Under the pieces are notes generated by a model. It was not told the origin of the DNA and did no database searches. It saw only the letters and a program-made list of their open reading frames with translations. Below are positions 45,579 to 54,762 of a DNA stretch of 64,000 nt, one piece after another. Source of the stretch: Streptomyces sp. NBC_01717 (GTDB lineage Bacteria > Actinomycetota > Actinomycetes > Streptomycetales > Streptomycetaceae); assembly GCF_036248255.1 (NCBI RefSeq), contig NZ_CP109178.1, positions 6,510,001 through 6,574,000 of the forward strand, written 5' to 3'. The stretch's first letter is position 1; each line of letters starts with the position of its first letter. A program made the position numbers and the translations under genes.

Positions 45579-46883
45579 ATGCCGGAGAGTGGCGTGAGCC
45601 GAGCCCAGCACACCCACATACCGACCGACCGGACCGGCATCCCTGCCGCGACCGGTCCGACCGCCACCGCCGCGGCCCGGCGCACCGGACTCCTCGTCAC
45701 CCTTGTCCTCGGCGGTCTCACCGCACTTCCGCCGCTCTCCATGGACATGTACCTCCCGGCACTCCCCGCGGTCACCGACGCCCTCCACGCCCCCGCCGCC
45801 ACCGTCCAGCTCACCCTCACCGCCTGCCTCGGCGGCATGGCGCTCGGCCAGGTCGTCGTCGGCCCGATGAGCGACCGCTGGGGCCGGCGCCGGCCGCTCC
45901 TGCTCGGCATGGTCGTCTATGTACTCGCCACCGCGCTCTGCGTCTTCGCGCCCACCACGGAACTCCTCATCGGCTTCCGGCTCCTGCAGGGACTGGCCGG
46001 TGCGGCCGGCATCGTCATCGCCCGGGCCGTGGTCCGTGACATGTACGACGGCGTGGAGATGGCCCGGTTCTTCTCCACCCTGATGCTGATCTCCGGCGTC
46101 GCACCGGTCGTCGCGCCACTGATCGGCGGACAGGTGCTGCGGTTCACCGACTGGCGGGGCATCTTCGCCGTCCTCACGGTCGTCGGCGTGCTGCTCACCC
46201 TGGTCGTCTGGAAGTGGCTGCACGAGACGCTGCCGCCCGAGGAACGGCACACCGGCGGGGTCGGCGACGCGCTGCGCACCATGCGCGGACTCCTCGGCGA
46301 CCGCACGTTCACCGGCTACATGGTCGCGGGCAGCCTCGCCTTCGCGGCCCTCTTCGCGTACGTGAGCGCCTCGCCGTTCGTCGTGCAGGAGATCTACGGT
46401 GCCTCGCCGCAGACCTTCAGCCTGCTCTTCGGCATCAACTCGATCGGCCTGATCACCGTCGGTCAGATCAACGGCAAGGTACTGGTGGGCCGGATCAGCC
46501 TGGACAAGGCGCTCGGCTTCGGGCTCGGGGTCATCGTGCTGGCCGCGACCGCGCTGCTGCTGATGACGTCAGGGGCCTTCGGCGACGTCGGTCTGGTGCC
46601 GGTCGCCGCCGGGCTCTTCGTACTGATGTCGGCGATGGGGCTGGCGATGCCGAACACCAACGCCCTGGCCCTGATGCGTACCAAGCACGCCGCGGGTTCG
46701 GCCTCGGCGCTGCTCGGTACGTCGTCGTTCCTGATCGGGGCGATCGCCTCACCGCTCGTGGGGATCGCGGGGGACGCGACGGCCGTACCCATGGCGGTCG
46801 TCCAGCTGGTGTGCGCGGTCGGCGCCATGGCGTGCTTCCTGGGCCTGTGCCGGCCCTGGCAGCGCGGTGGCGCATGGGCTTGA
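45579..46883 (+). CDS. Bcr/CflA-family drug-resistance MFS transporter
   Basis: A 434-aa, 12-helix proton antiporter of the bicyclomycin/chloramphenicol export group. The Bcr/CflA hallmark PPLSMDMYLPALPAVTDAL lies in helix 1, followed by MFS motif A (GPMSDRWGRRRPLLLG), helix 5 VIARAVVRDMYDG, and LFGINSIGLITVGQIN. Start at 45579 after GGAG with 6-nt spacing; ATG at 45573 and GTG at 45594 are alternatives. Exports a small hydrophobic toxin or metabolite. Confidence 0.92.
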   Translation: MPESGVSRAQHTHIPTDRTGIPAATGPTATAAARRTGLLVTLVLGGLTALPPLSMDMYLPALPAVTDALHAPAATVQLTLTACLGGMALGQVVVGPMSDRWGRRRPLLLGMVVYVLATALCVFAPTTELLIGFRLLQGLAGAAGIVIARAVVRDMYDGVEMARFFSTLMLISGVAPVVAPLIGGQVLRFTDWRGIFAVLTVVGVLLTLVVWKWLHETLPPEERHTGGVGDALRTMRGLLGDRTFTGYMVAGSLAFAALFAYVSASPFVVQEIYGASPQTFSLLFGINSIGLITVGQINGKVLVGRISLDKALGFGLGVIVLAATALLLMTSGAFGDVGLVPVAAGLFVLMSAMGLAMPNTNALALMRTKHAAGSASALLGTSSFLIGAIASPLVGIAGDATAVPMAVVQLVCAVGAMACFLGLCRPWQRGGAWA

Positions 46884-46935
46884 GCACGGATCCCCGGGCC
46901 CAGGGGGTGCCCGGCCAGGATCCGCCCGGCGGACC

Positions 46936-48288
46936 CTAGCGGTCGGCGCGCGGGTAGCCGAGCAGATGCAGCCGGTCCAGCTCGTCCGTCCACCGGAACA
47001 CGCCGACGCCCTCCGCGGCCTCCGTGGCCGGCAGCCGCACATTCGTGGGCAGCGCCTCCGGCACCCCACTGGTGACCTCGACCTGGACCGGACGGCCGCC
47101 GCCGTCCAGCACGTCCGCCGCGTTGCGTCCGGGCGTCGCGCCGTACGCGATGCCCTCGTCCGTCACGGAGACCAGGGTCAGCGGCTTCGAGCCGTCCGTC
47201 GCCTCGAGACAGAACCCCTTCTTCGTCTCCAGGTCGAAGGCGAGGTTCCCGGCCACCAGGTACGTCCGCGAGGGCGACATGACGGCCTGCGGATACTGGC
47301 CAGGCTTGATCGCCACCTTGTGGCACTCCACCGTGGCCACCGGCTTCCCCGTCTCCGCGTCGTGCACCGCCCACAGGTCATGGGTCGTCGCCCGCTTCTG
47401 GCCCTTTGCGAGGTGCCACTTCGCCAGCACCCAGCCGGGGGCCACCGTGGTCGGGATCCCGCTGGAACGGTCGGTGCCCTTCGGGGCGACGTTCCGGCTG
47501 AACCAGCCGCCCTGCACCCAGAACTCCCGTGCCCCGCTGACCAGCAGGCCCTTCGTGGTCAGTCCGAACACCTCGGTGAGCTGCCTGCAGGACGGGCAGC
47601 CCTTCGGGTACTTCAGCGCCGTGGGGGCGATCTTCGTGATCCGGCCGCTCGCCGGATCGACCAGCACGCTGTTGGTGCGGCCGTCACTGATCAGGATGCC
47701 GGGTCCGCTGGTGTCGACGGTGGGTGCGGAGTTCCACGGCACCTCGATGCGCTGCCGGGAGCCGTCCGTCGCGTTGTACACATCGAGGGAGACGATCGTG
47801 TCGGCCGGGGTCAGCGCGTTCACACCGACCTTCCCGTACGCCCACGTGACGAAGTACTCCACGTCGTCCTTGGTGACCAGGAGCAGCTTAGGGAAGTGCT
47901 TCGAGGCCGGCGGCCGCCAGTTCGCGCCCTTCCAGCCGGCCTTCCCGGTCTCCGAGTCGATGGTCTCCAGCCGGTACTGGGTGTCGGAGACCCGCAGCAG
48001 ATAGGCGAGGCGTCCCGTCGTCCGGGAGATCGCGTAGTCGGGTGAGGTGTTGATGAGCTCCCAGCCGCGCCGGGTCGTGTACGCGGGCGGAACGGTGAGC
48101 TGTGTCGCCGGGCCCGCACCCGTCCGGACCGGCTTCTTCGGCCCGCCGTCGCCCTTGCCCCCCTCGCCCTTCTTCCCGTTCCCCCCGGCACCGCAGGTGG
48201 CCAGCAGAAGCAGCAGGGCAAGCACCAGCACCCCGGCGACCAGAGTCAGGCGCACGATCTTCTGTCGCATGGTCCCCTTGATGAGCAT
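46936..48288 (-). CDS. Membrane-anchored hypothetical protein, probable PQQ-like propeller
   Basis: A 450-aa protein. One membrane segment or lipoprotein-like signal (VRLTLVAGVLVLALLLLLAT, then C) is followed by a Gly/Lys-rich linker and a beta-propeller-like ectodomain with units such as YAISRTTGRLAYLLRVSDTQ and VSLDVYNATDGSRQRIEV and a CPSC pair (YPKGCPSCRQ). Such PQQ-like proteins are found outside the membrane; function unknown. ATG at 48288 has GAGG at 6-nt spacing; ATG at 48270 is possible. Convergent with the drug exporter. Confidence 0.78.
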   Translation of the reverse strand: MLIKGTMRQKIVRLTLVAGVLVLALLLLLATCGAGGNGKKGEGGKGDGGPKKPVRTGAGPATQLTVPPAYTTRRGWELINTSPDYAISRTTGRLAYLLRVSDTQYRLETIDSETGKAGWKGANWRPPASKHFPKLLLVTKDDVEYFVTWAYGKVGVNALTPADTIVSLDVYNATDGSRQRIEVPWNSAPTVDTSGPGILISDGRTNSVLVDPASGRITKIAPTALKYPKGCPSCRQLTEVFGLTTKGLLVSGAREFWVQGGWFSRNVAPKGTDRSSGIPTTVAPGWVLAKWHLAKGQKRATTHDLWAVHDAETGKPVATVECHKVAIKPGQYPQAVMSPSRTYLVAGNLAFDLETKKGFCLEATDGSKPLTLVSVTDEGIAYGATPGRNAADVLDGGGRPVQVEVTSGVPEALPTNVRLPATEAAEGVGVFRWTDELDRLHLLGYPRADR

Positions 48289-48463
48289 TCCCGACCTCAC
48301 GTGAGCATTCCTGACCTCGCGCCGATCAGCGTAGCAACTGGCCCAGGCGCCCCGGCAGTTCAGCTCGACGGTCGTGGTGCAGGGGTCGACTGCGGGCGAC
48401 GGTGTGCCGGACGGGACGGGCACCGGCCGGAGAACGGCCGGAGAACGGCCGGTCGGGTCCGCC

Positions 48464-48469
48464 TACAAT
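48464..48469 (+). promoter_or_regulatory. -10 box TACAAT for a probable leaderless transcript
   Basis: TACAAT ends 6 nt before the GTG of the Rsm22-like gene at 48476, so the transcript start would coincide with the start codon. Upstream are tandem 11-bp units (CGGCCGGAGAA) at 48424-48445; no clear -35 box. Confidence 0.6.
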
Positions 48470-48475
48470 TTATCG

Positions 48476-49474
48476 GTGAACGTCACCCTCTCCACCGCGG
48501 AAGCCCTGCGCGCGGCGCTGGCCGGACTCCTCGACGGACTGCCGCCCAAGCAGGCCGCCCAGGCCGTCGACCGGCTCATCGCCAATTACCGGGGGACCAC
48601 CCCGACCGATGCCCCGGTGCTCCGCGACCGCTCGGACGTCGCCGCGTACGCCGCGTACCGGATGCCCGCGACCTTCGAAGCGGTACGGTCCGCCCTCGCC
48701 GGGCTGCGCGAGGCCGCTCCGGAGTGGGCACCCGCCACCCACACCGACATCGGCGGCGGCACCGGAGCGGCGAGCTGGGCCGTTGCCGGGGCCTGGGAGG
48801 GGCACCGGACGACCGTCCTCGACTGGGCCGAGCCCGCCCTCGTCCTCGGCCGGGAACTGGCCGGGGCCTCCGGTGTCGAGGCCCTGCGCACCGCCGACTG
48901 GCGGCGGGCCCGGATCGGTGCGGGCCTGGAGCTCGACCCCACGGACCTGGTGACCGTCAGCTACGTGCTGGGGGAGCTGACGGCGGCCGCCCGCACCGCC
49001 CTCGTCGACACGGCCGCGGCCGTCGCACAGGCCGTCGTGATCGTCGAGCCCGGTACCCCCGACGGATACGCCCGCATCATCGAGGCCCGCGACCGGCTGA
49101 TCGCCGCCGGGCTGACGGTCGCCGCACCGTGCCCGCACAGCGAGGCGTGCCCCATCGAGCCGGGCACCGACTGGTGCCACTTCTCCGCCCGGGTCAGCCG
49201 CTCCTCGCTGCACCGGCAGGTGAAGGGCGGATCGCTGCCGTACGAGGACGAGAAGTTCAGCTATGTCGTGGCGACCCGCTTCGCCACCGAGCCGGTACTC
49301 GCCCGGGTCACCCGCAGGCCGCAGATCCGCAAGGGACAGGTGCTGCTGGACCTCTGCACCCGCGACGAGGCACTGAAGCGCTCCACGGTCACCAAGCGGC
49401 ACGGCGAGCTGTACCGGGCCGCCCGGGACACCGCGTGGGGCGACGCCTGGCCGCCCCCCGTCGACGATGCCTAG
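48476..49474 (+). CDS. Rsm22-family small-ribosomal-subunit methyltransferase-like protein
   Basis: A 332-aa protein of the Rsm22 group, mitochondrial and bacterial factors for assembly of the small ribosomal subunit. SAM-binding fold THTDIGGGTGAASWAVAGAW and SYVLGELTAAAR; then the conserved Cys cluster CPHSEACPIEPGTDWCHF plus LLDLCTRDEALKR, reported to hold an iron-sulfur cluster in this family. The GTG start fits the first conserved residues VNVTLSTAEALR; no ribosome site, consistent with leaderless translation. Monocistronic, convergent with ddaH. Confidence 0.88.
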   Translation: MNVTLSTAEALRAALAGLLDGLPPKQAAQAVDRLIANYRGTTPTDAPVLRDRSDVAAYAAYRMPATFEAVRSALAGLREAAPEWAPATHTDIGGGTGAASWAVAGAWEGHRTTVLDWAEPALVLGRELAGASGVEALRTADWRRARIGAGLELDPTDLVTVSYVLGELTAAARTALVDTAAAVAQAVVIVEPGTPDGYARIIEARDRLIAAGLTVAAPCPHSEACPIEPGTDWCHFSARVSRSSLHRQVKGGSLPYEDEKFSYVVATRFATEPVLARVTRRPQIRKGQVLLDLCTRDEALKRSTVTKRHGELYRAARDTAWGDAWPPPVDDA

Positions 49475-49494
49475 AAGAGCCTCTCTCTTCCGGA

Positions 49495-50340
49495 TCAGAC
49501 CTGGCCGCGCAGCTCCTGGGTGCAGCACTTCACGCTGCCGCCGCCCTTGAGCAGCTCGCTCAGGTCCATCGGGACCGGTTCGAAACCGCGCGCCCGCAGC
49601 GGGTCGAAGAGGCCTGCGGCGCCCTGGGGCACCAGCACATGGAGGCCGTCACTGACCGCGTTCAGCCCGAGCGCCGCGGCGTCCGCCTCCTCGGCCGTCA
49701 ACGCGTCGGGGAAGAGCCGCCTCAGCACGGAGCGGCTGCCCGGCGAGAAGGCGCCCGGGTAGTACATGATCTCGTCGCCCGCCTCGTCGAGCACACACAG
49801 CGCCGTGTCCAGGTGGTAGTAGCGCGGGTCCACCAGATCGAGCCCGATCACCGGCCGTCCGAAGAACTCCTGTGCCTCGTCGTGCGAGAGCGGACTGGAC
49901 CGGAAGCCGCGCCCGGCCAGCAGGTACGACGAGGTGACCGCGAAATCGCCCTCGCCCTCGTTGACGTGGGCCGGCTCATGGATCTCGGTGAAGCCGTGGT
50001 CCCGGAACCAGTCCCGGTGCGCCTCGGCCTCGGGGTACCGCTCCTGGTAAGCGAACCGGGCACCCAGCACCCGGCCGTCCACGACGGTGGCGCCATTGGC
50101 GGCGAAGACCATGTCGGGCAGGTCGGGACGCGGGGTGAGCAGCTCGACGGTGTGGCCGAGCGCCCGGTAGCGGTCGCGCAGGTCCTCCCACTGGGCCTGG
50201 GCCAGCTGCAGATCGACCGGCTTGCTCGGGTCCATCCACGGGTTGATGGAGTACGTGACCTGGAAATGGGTCGGGGCGCACATCAGATAGCGGCGCGGGG
50301 TCGCTTCACGAAGCGATGAGGGTGTGGCTTCACGAGGCAA
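49495..50340 (-). CDS. ddaH: Dimethylargininase (DDAH)
   Basis: A 281-aa amidinohydrolase that converts N-omega-dimethylarginine to citrulline and dimethylamine, or a related guanidino substrate. Motifs: YLMCAPTHFQVTYSINPWMD, DMVFAANGATVVDG, the catalytic His in EPAHVNEGEGDF, and the nucleophile Cys in GGSVKCCTQELRG at the C terminus. TTG start at 50340 preceded by GAGGAGCC. Convergent with the Rsm22 gene by 20 bp. Confidence 0.9.
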   Translation of the reverse strand: MPREATPSSLREATPRRYLMCAPTHFQVTYSINPWMDPSKPVDLQLAQAQWEDLRDRYRALGHTVELLTPRPDLPDMVFAANGATVVDGRVLGARFAYQERYPEAEAHRDWFRDHGFTEIHEPAHVNEGEGDFAVTSSYLLAGRGFRSSPLSHDEAQEFFGRPVIGLDLVDPRYYHLDTALCVLDEAGDEIMYYPGAFSPGSRSVLRRLFPDALTAEEADAAALGLNAVSDGLHVLVPQGAAGLFDPLRARGFEPVPMDLSELLKGGGSVKCCTQELRGQV

Positions 50341-50681
50341 TGGGGGCTCCTCACGGACAGCAGGGGTGGCCTGCGGACAGTCGGGGCTCGCACGGGTCTG
50401 TGCGTGAGCCCATGGTGCGCCGTCCGGGGCGACCGCGCAGTGAACCGATCGGGTGGTTGTACGGGCGGCTCGGTAACGACTACGCAGAGGCGTCGAGGTG
50501 CTACGTCCCGTCCCGCTGCACCGACGGACACTTCCTGAGCCACACCTGCCATTTCAGCCCAATTATCGGCATAGTGCCCAGCTCAGTGCGCCGGTCCTGG
50601 CACCCCGCTTGAGAACTCTGGCCACCCGAGGCGCAGGATGGTGGGACCATAGGCAGGGGCAACGCTGAGGTAAGGGGATTG
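50341..50681. other. Divergent intergenic region between ddaH and primase-like gene
   Basis: About 340 bp. The only small ORF (50316-50612, plus) lacks a ribosome site and any recognisable sequence. AT-richer DNA near 50545-50575 may hold the ddaH promoter; TAGGCA at 50651-50656 is a possible -10 for the rightward gene. No operator recognised. Confidence 0.4.
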
Positions 50682-51428
50682 ATGGGCGCCGATTTCGGCC
50701 GTTCTCGCGGCACAGAGAGCAAGTTTTCCCAATGGCTTCGCCGACGACCCAAATCGCAGCACAGCGAGGTCGACGACACCGCCCGGGAGGCGCTGCTCCT
50801 GGCTGTCGCCGAAGCCGGAATGCCCATCTCGCCCGCCGCCCACCCGGTCGGCTACCGATGTTCGTGCGAACGCATCGGCTGTCCCACCCCCGCCCGCCAC
50901 CCCATCTCGTTCGCCTGGCAGACGCAGTCCACCACCGACCGTGCCCAGATCGAGCGCTGGGCCCGCAGTCAGCCGCAGGCCAACTTCATCACCGCGACCG
51001 GCATGATCCATGACGTTCTCGACGTGCCGTTGACCGCGGGCAACCAGGCTCTGGAGCGGCTCCTCGCCGCGGACATCGACGTCGGCCCGGTGGCCGTCTC
51101 CGGCGACGACCGGATGCTCTTCTTCACCGCCACCCGCGGTACCCCCGAGGACGAGGACGAGTGGTGGCCCTGCGAGCTGGACTGCCATCCCGAGACCATG
51201 GACGAGCATCCGGGGATGCGCTGGCACTGCCGCGGAAGCTATGTACTCCTGCCGCCCGCCATGCTCCCCGGTGAGCTGGACGTGCACTGGGTCCGCGGCC
51301 CGGAGAACCCGCTGCCGGACCCGCTGACGCTGCTGGAGACGCTCACCGACGCCTGCGCGCAGTACGCCGACACGGCGGACCAGAGCGATCTCGACCACGA
51401 CTCGGTGGCCTGGCCGCTCAGCCGCTGA
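50682..51428 (+). CDS. Bifunctional DNA primase/polymerase-domain protein
   Basis: A 248-aa protein of the Streptomyces chromosomal group related to the prim-pol N-terminal domain. ALLLAVAEAGMPISPAAHPV, YRCSCERIGCPTPARHPISF (Cys-rich segment), then HDVLDVPLTAGNQALERLL and WHCRGSYVLLPPAML. In plasmid replication proteins this domain makes primers; these standalone chromosomal forms have no clear role and often lack key acidic residues. The ATG at 50682 follows AAGGGGA. Monocistronic. Confidence 0.75.
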   Translation: MGADFGRSRGTESKFSQWLRRRPKSQHSEVDDTAREALLLAVAEAGMPISPAAHPVGYRCSCERIGCPTPARHPISFAWQTQSTTDRAQIERWARSQPQANFITATGMIHDVLDVPLTAGNQALERLLAADIDVGPVAVSGDDRMLFFTATRGTPEDEDEWWPCELDCHPETMDEHPGMRWHCRGSYVLLPPAMLPGELDVHWVRGPENPLPDPLTLLETLTDACAQYADTADQSDLDHDSVAWPLSR

Positions 51429-51564
51429 AATCCGCTGCGGCGGAAGAACGGGCGAGCCCGGGATTCGGGGCCCACGAGCCCTGCGCCACGAGCAGCGCGA
51501 ACCCCGCACCCACGGGCGGCTCCCGGCAGAACGGGACGCCGCCCACGGCAGCGCAGGACCCCGC

Positions 51565-52560
51565 CTAGGAGCCCTTCGCCGCCGTGAGTCCCGGCAGCCG
51601 GTTCAGCACGATCACCTTGGCGCGGTTCCCGGCGCCCTTCTTCGGGACGTACACCAGCTGGCTGGAGACCCGCTCCTTGGTGAGGGTGGTCTTCACCTCG
51701 CCGGTCAGCAGCGCCTGCACATCCGAGTTGACCGGCGGGCGCAGTCCCTTCGCCGCGGTCTGTTGCTCGAAGTGCTTGCTGCTGAAGAAGACCAGCGCCC
51801 CGCCGTCCTCCGTCTCCAGGCCGAGCGGACCGAACGTACCGCCGTCCAGCGGCTGGTCGATGAACTGGAAGGAGAAGCCCGCCCGCCGGCTGTTCCTGCG
51901 CTCGACCCGCCAGGCCGAGGTGGCGACCCCGGGGGCGAACACGTCCGGCGTGCCCTTCTGCAGGTACTGCGTGTACGACGTGCTCAAGTCCTTCGGCGCC
52001 ACGGACAGTTCCGCACTGTCCGCGGTGACCGGCCGGGCCCGCCCGTCGGTGTCCTTCGCGAACGCGGGCAGCTCGGACGGCGTCACGACCGCGAGATACG
52101 ACGCCTTCCAGACCGCGTCGGGACCGGTCCGGACGAAGGCGATCAGCCAGCTGGTGTCCTGCTTCCCGCTGTCCTGGTCGCGGTTGGAGTCGGTGTTCGC
52201 GAGGAACCAGCGCGGCCAGCCGGCCTTCTTCGGGATGAGATACGTGGCGTCGGTCAGCTCCAGCGGCCGGTGGTTCGCGTTGCCGTCCGGGTTGTTCTTC
52301 TGCCGCGCTCGCAGACCGGCCTGGTTGATCGCACCGAGCGCCCCGGTGACCCGGTCCGCGTCCAACGCAGGGTCGTAGGCCTTGTCCGCCGCGTTGTACG
52401 CGGTGGTGAAGTCCGTAAGGGCCTTCGCGGCCTCAGACTTCGTCGCCGCCGGTACGACTTCCAGCTCGCCGTGCACCGTCACGCAGCCGCTCGCCGTCAT
52501 GCTCAGCACCATCGCTGTCGCGAGCCCCGTCGCCAGCCGAATCGGCCTCAGGCTTCTCAT
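51565..52560 (-). CDS. Hypothetical lipoprotein
   Basis: A 331-aa lipoprotein with signal LATGLATAMVLSMTASGC (lipobox T-A-S-G-C). The mature part has ALTDFTTAYNAADKAYDPAL and later beta-rich repeats; it resembles Streptomyces lipoproteins of unknown role. Its first 128 bp overlap the 3' end of efeU in another frame. The signal peptide and codon bias support this start, although no clear ribosome site is visible. Position at the end of the efe operon suggests co-expression with iron uptake genes. Confidence 0.8.
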   Translation of the reverse strand: MRSLRPIRLATGLATAMVLSMTASGCVTVHGELEVVPAATKSEAAKALTDFTTAYNAADKAYDPALDADRVTGALGAINQAGLRARQKNNPDGNANHRPLELTDATYLIPKKAGWPRWFLANTDSNRDQDSGKQDTSWLIAFVRTGPDAVWKASYLAVVTPSELPAFAKDTDGRARPVTADSAELSVAPKDLSTSYTQYLQKGTPDVFAPGVATSAWRVERRNSRRAGFSFQFIDQPLDGGTFGPLGLETEDGGALVFFSSKHFEQQTAAKGLRPPVNSDVQALLTGEVKTTLTKERVSSQLVYVPKKGAGNRAKVIVLNRLPGLTAAKGS

Positions 52561-53404
52561 CCGTTGCTTTCTGCGCCTTCTGATCCGTCGCCCCCACTGA
52601 CCGTCCGAACCCTACCGGGGCGAGGAACAGCGCGAGAGTGGGGATCAGATACAGCGCCCACACCGTGACCTGAAGAACGGTCGGATCGGGCTGGAAGTTG
52701 AAGGTGCCCTTCAGCAGCGTTCCGTACCAGCTGTCCGGCGGGATCGTGGCGCTGATGTCGAACGCCCGGTTCTGCAGACCGCCGAGGAACTCGGCCTCCT
52801 GCAGATCGTGGACGCCGTATGCGAGCACGCCCGCCGCGACGACCACCAGCATGCCGCCGGTCCAGGTGAAGAACTTCGCCAGGTTGATCCTCAGCGCACC
52901 GCGGTAGAACAGCCAGCCCAGCACCACGGCCGTGGCGATCCCGAGCAGCGCGCCGATCATCGGATGCCAGCCGTCGTCCGCGGCATGCACCGCACGCCAG
53001 ACGAACAACGAGGTCTCGAGCCCCTCCCGGCCGACGGCGAGCAGTGCCGTGGCGACCAGCGCGCCGGTGCCCATCGCGAGAGCCGCGTCGAGCTTGCCGT
53101 GCAGCTCCGCCTTCAGATGCCGCGCGGTGCGCCGCATCCAGAACACCATCCAGGTGACCAGGCCGACCGAGACGATCGACAGCGAACCGCCGAGCGCCTC
53201 CTGCGCCTTGAACGTCATCTCCTGCGAGCCGAATTCGAGACCCGCGCCGAACGCCAGGCTGACGACGACCGCGATGGAGACCCCGAGCCAGATCGGCAGC
53301 AGCTTGCTCCGGTTGCCCGTCTTCACCAGATAGGCGACGAGGATGCAGACGACCAGGCTGGCCTCGAGGCCTTCGCGCAGGCCGATCAGGAAGTTGCTGA
53401 ACAC
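52433..53404 (-). CDS. efeU: Iron permease EfeU (FTR1 family)
   Basis: A 323-aa membrane permease for iron, seven helices. The two REGLE motifs that carry iron are at LIGLREGLEASLVV (about residue 6) and AVGREGLETSLFVW (about residue 130). GTG start with AAGGAG 8 nt upstream. Third gene of efeO-efeB-efeU. The last 55 residues (DQKAQKATDEKPEADSAGDG and on) are charged and unconserved and overlap the next lipoprotein gene. Confidence 0.95.
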   Translation of the reverse strand: MFSNFLIGLREGLEASLVVCILVAYLVKTGNRSKLLPIWLGVSIAVVVSLAFGAGLEFGSQEMTFKAQEALGGSLSIVSVGLVTWMVFWMRRTARHLKAELHGKLDAALAMGTGALVATALLAVGREGLETSLFVWRAVHAADDGWHPMIGALLGIATAVVLGWLFYRGALRINLAKFFTWTGGMLVVVAAGVLAYGVHDLQEAEFLGGLQNRAFDISATIPPDSWYGTLLKGTFNFQPDPTVLQVTVWALYLIPTLALFLAPVGFGRSVGATDQKAQKATDEKPEADSAGDGARDSDGAEHDGERLRDGARRAGSRTGGDEV

Positions 53405-53437
53405 GTTTCGGTTCTCCTTTTTCCGCTTCGAGTCCCG

Positions 53438-54742
53438 TTACGAGAACAGCGCCCGGCCCCACCAGTCGTCCTTGGAGCGGACGCCCGGCGGGACGGCGAA
53501 GTGCGCCGAACCCACGTGCTGGATGTACTCGTTGAGTGCGTCGTGCGCCGCGAGGCGGCGCTGCAGAGGAATGAACGCCTTGCGGACATCGCGCTGGTAG
53601 GCCAGGAAGAACAGCCCCGCGTCGAGCCGGCCCAGGCCGTCCGTGCCGTCCGTGAAGGAGTAGCCACGGCGCAGGATCTTCGCACCGTCGTTGCTGTCCG
53701 GGTGGGCGAGCCGCACATGGGCGGTCGGCAGCATCGCCTTCAGGAACGGCTCGTCGCGCTCCTTCGCCTTGCCGACCGGGGCGCCCTCGCCCTTGTCCCG
53801 GCCGAAGACGTCCTCCTGCTCCTGGAGTCCGGTCCGGTCCCAGGTCTCGATGTGCATGCGGATGCGCCGGGCCACCAGGTACGAACCCCCGGTCATCCAG
53901 CCGGCGTCGTCCTTCTCGCCGGCCCACACGTGCTTGTCGAGGGCCGCGGTGTCGGTGCCGGAGATGTTCCGGGTGCCGTCCTTGAACCCCATCATGTTGC
54001 GCGGGGTCTGGGCGTCGGGCGTGGTCGACGACGTCTTGCCGAAGCCCAGCTGCGACCAGCGGATCGCGGTGCGGCCCATGCCGATCCTGGCGAGGTTGCG
54101 GATGGCGTGCACCGCGACCTGCGGGTCGTCCGCGCAGGCCTGGACGCACAGGTCGCCGCCGCTGCGGGCCGCGTCGAGATTGTCGCCGGGGAACTTCGGC
54201 AGATCGACGAGCGCCTCCGGGCGCCGGTCCTCAAGGCCGAACCTCCCCTTGGCGAACAGGGAGGGACCGAAGCCGATGGTCAGGGTGAGCCGGGAGGGCT
54301 TGAGTCCCAGCGCCTCGCCGGTGTCGTCCGGCGGTGCTTCGGCGAGACCGCCGTACGCCCCGTCGCCGACCGCGTGACCTGCAGTCATCCGCTCGGCCGC
54401 CCGCGTCCACTCCTTGAGCAGCGCGATCAGCTCGGCCCGGTCCTTCGTGGTCACGTCGAACGCGGCGAAGTGCAGCCTGTCCTGGACGGCGGTGGCGATA
54501 CCGGCCTGGTGCACACCGTGGAACGGCACCGCGGCGCCGCTGTCCGCGGCCGGCACGGCGTCGTTCTCCGTGCGCACCGCGGCGACCGCGCCACCGGCCG
54601 AGACCGCGCCGAGCGCCAGCCCGGCACCGCCCCAGCCGAGCAGCGCACGGCGCGACGGGGCGCGGCCGCCGGTGGCGTCCGGCTCGGCGGCGCCCGCGTC
54701 GGCGATGTCCGTCCCGGTGGTGTTCTGGCTCTCCTCGGACAT
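53438..54742 (-). CDS. efeB: Deferrochelatase/Dyp-type heme peroxidase EfeB
   Basis: A 434-aa Tat-exported dye-decolorising peroxidase of the iron system; EfeB is proposed to oxidise Fe(II) or release iron from heme. Signal APSRRALLGWGGAGLALG. Signature MMGFKDGTRNISG (GxxDG with catalytic Asp), heme-site LRRGYSFTDG and AGLFFLAYQRDVRKAF. It starts 20 bp after efeO and is followed after 33 bp by efeU. Confidence 0.95.
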   Translation of the reverse strand: MSEESQNTTGTDIADAGAAEPDATGGRAPSRRALLGWGGAGLALGAVSAGGAVAAVRTENDAVPAADSGAAVPFHGVHQAGIATAVQDRLHFAAFDVTTKDRAELIALLKEWTRAAERMTAGHAVGDGAYGGLAEAPPDDTGEALGLKPSRLTLTIGFGPSLFAKGRFGLEDRRPEALVDLPKFPGDNLDAARSGGDLCVQACADDPQVAVHAIRNLARIGMGRTAIRWSQLGFGKTSSTTPDAQTPRNMMGFKDGTRNISGTDTAALDKHVWAGEKDDAGWMTGGSYLVARRIRMHIETWDRTGLQEQEDVFGRDKGEGAPVGKAKERDEPFLKAMLPTAHVRLAHPDSNDGAKILRRGYSFTDGTDGLGRLDAGLFFLAYQRDVRKAFIPLQRRLAAHDALNEYIQHVGSAHFAVPPGVRSKDDWWGRALFS

Positions 54743-54762
54743 GACCGGTGCCTCCCCGCCCG

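Noticed and set aside
50316..50612. 98-aa ORF between ddaH and the primase-like gene
   Set aside because: No ribosome site, no recognisable fold, and its first part is antisense to the ddaH start.
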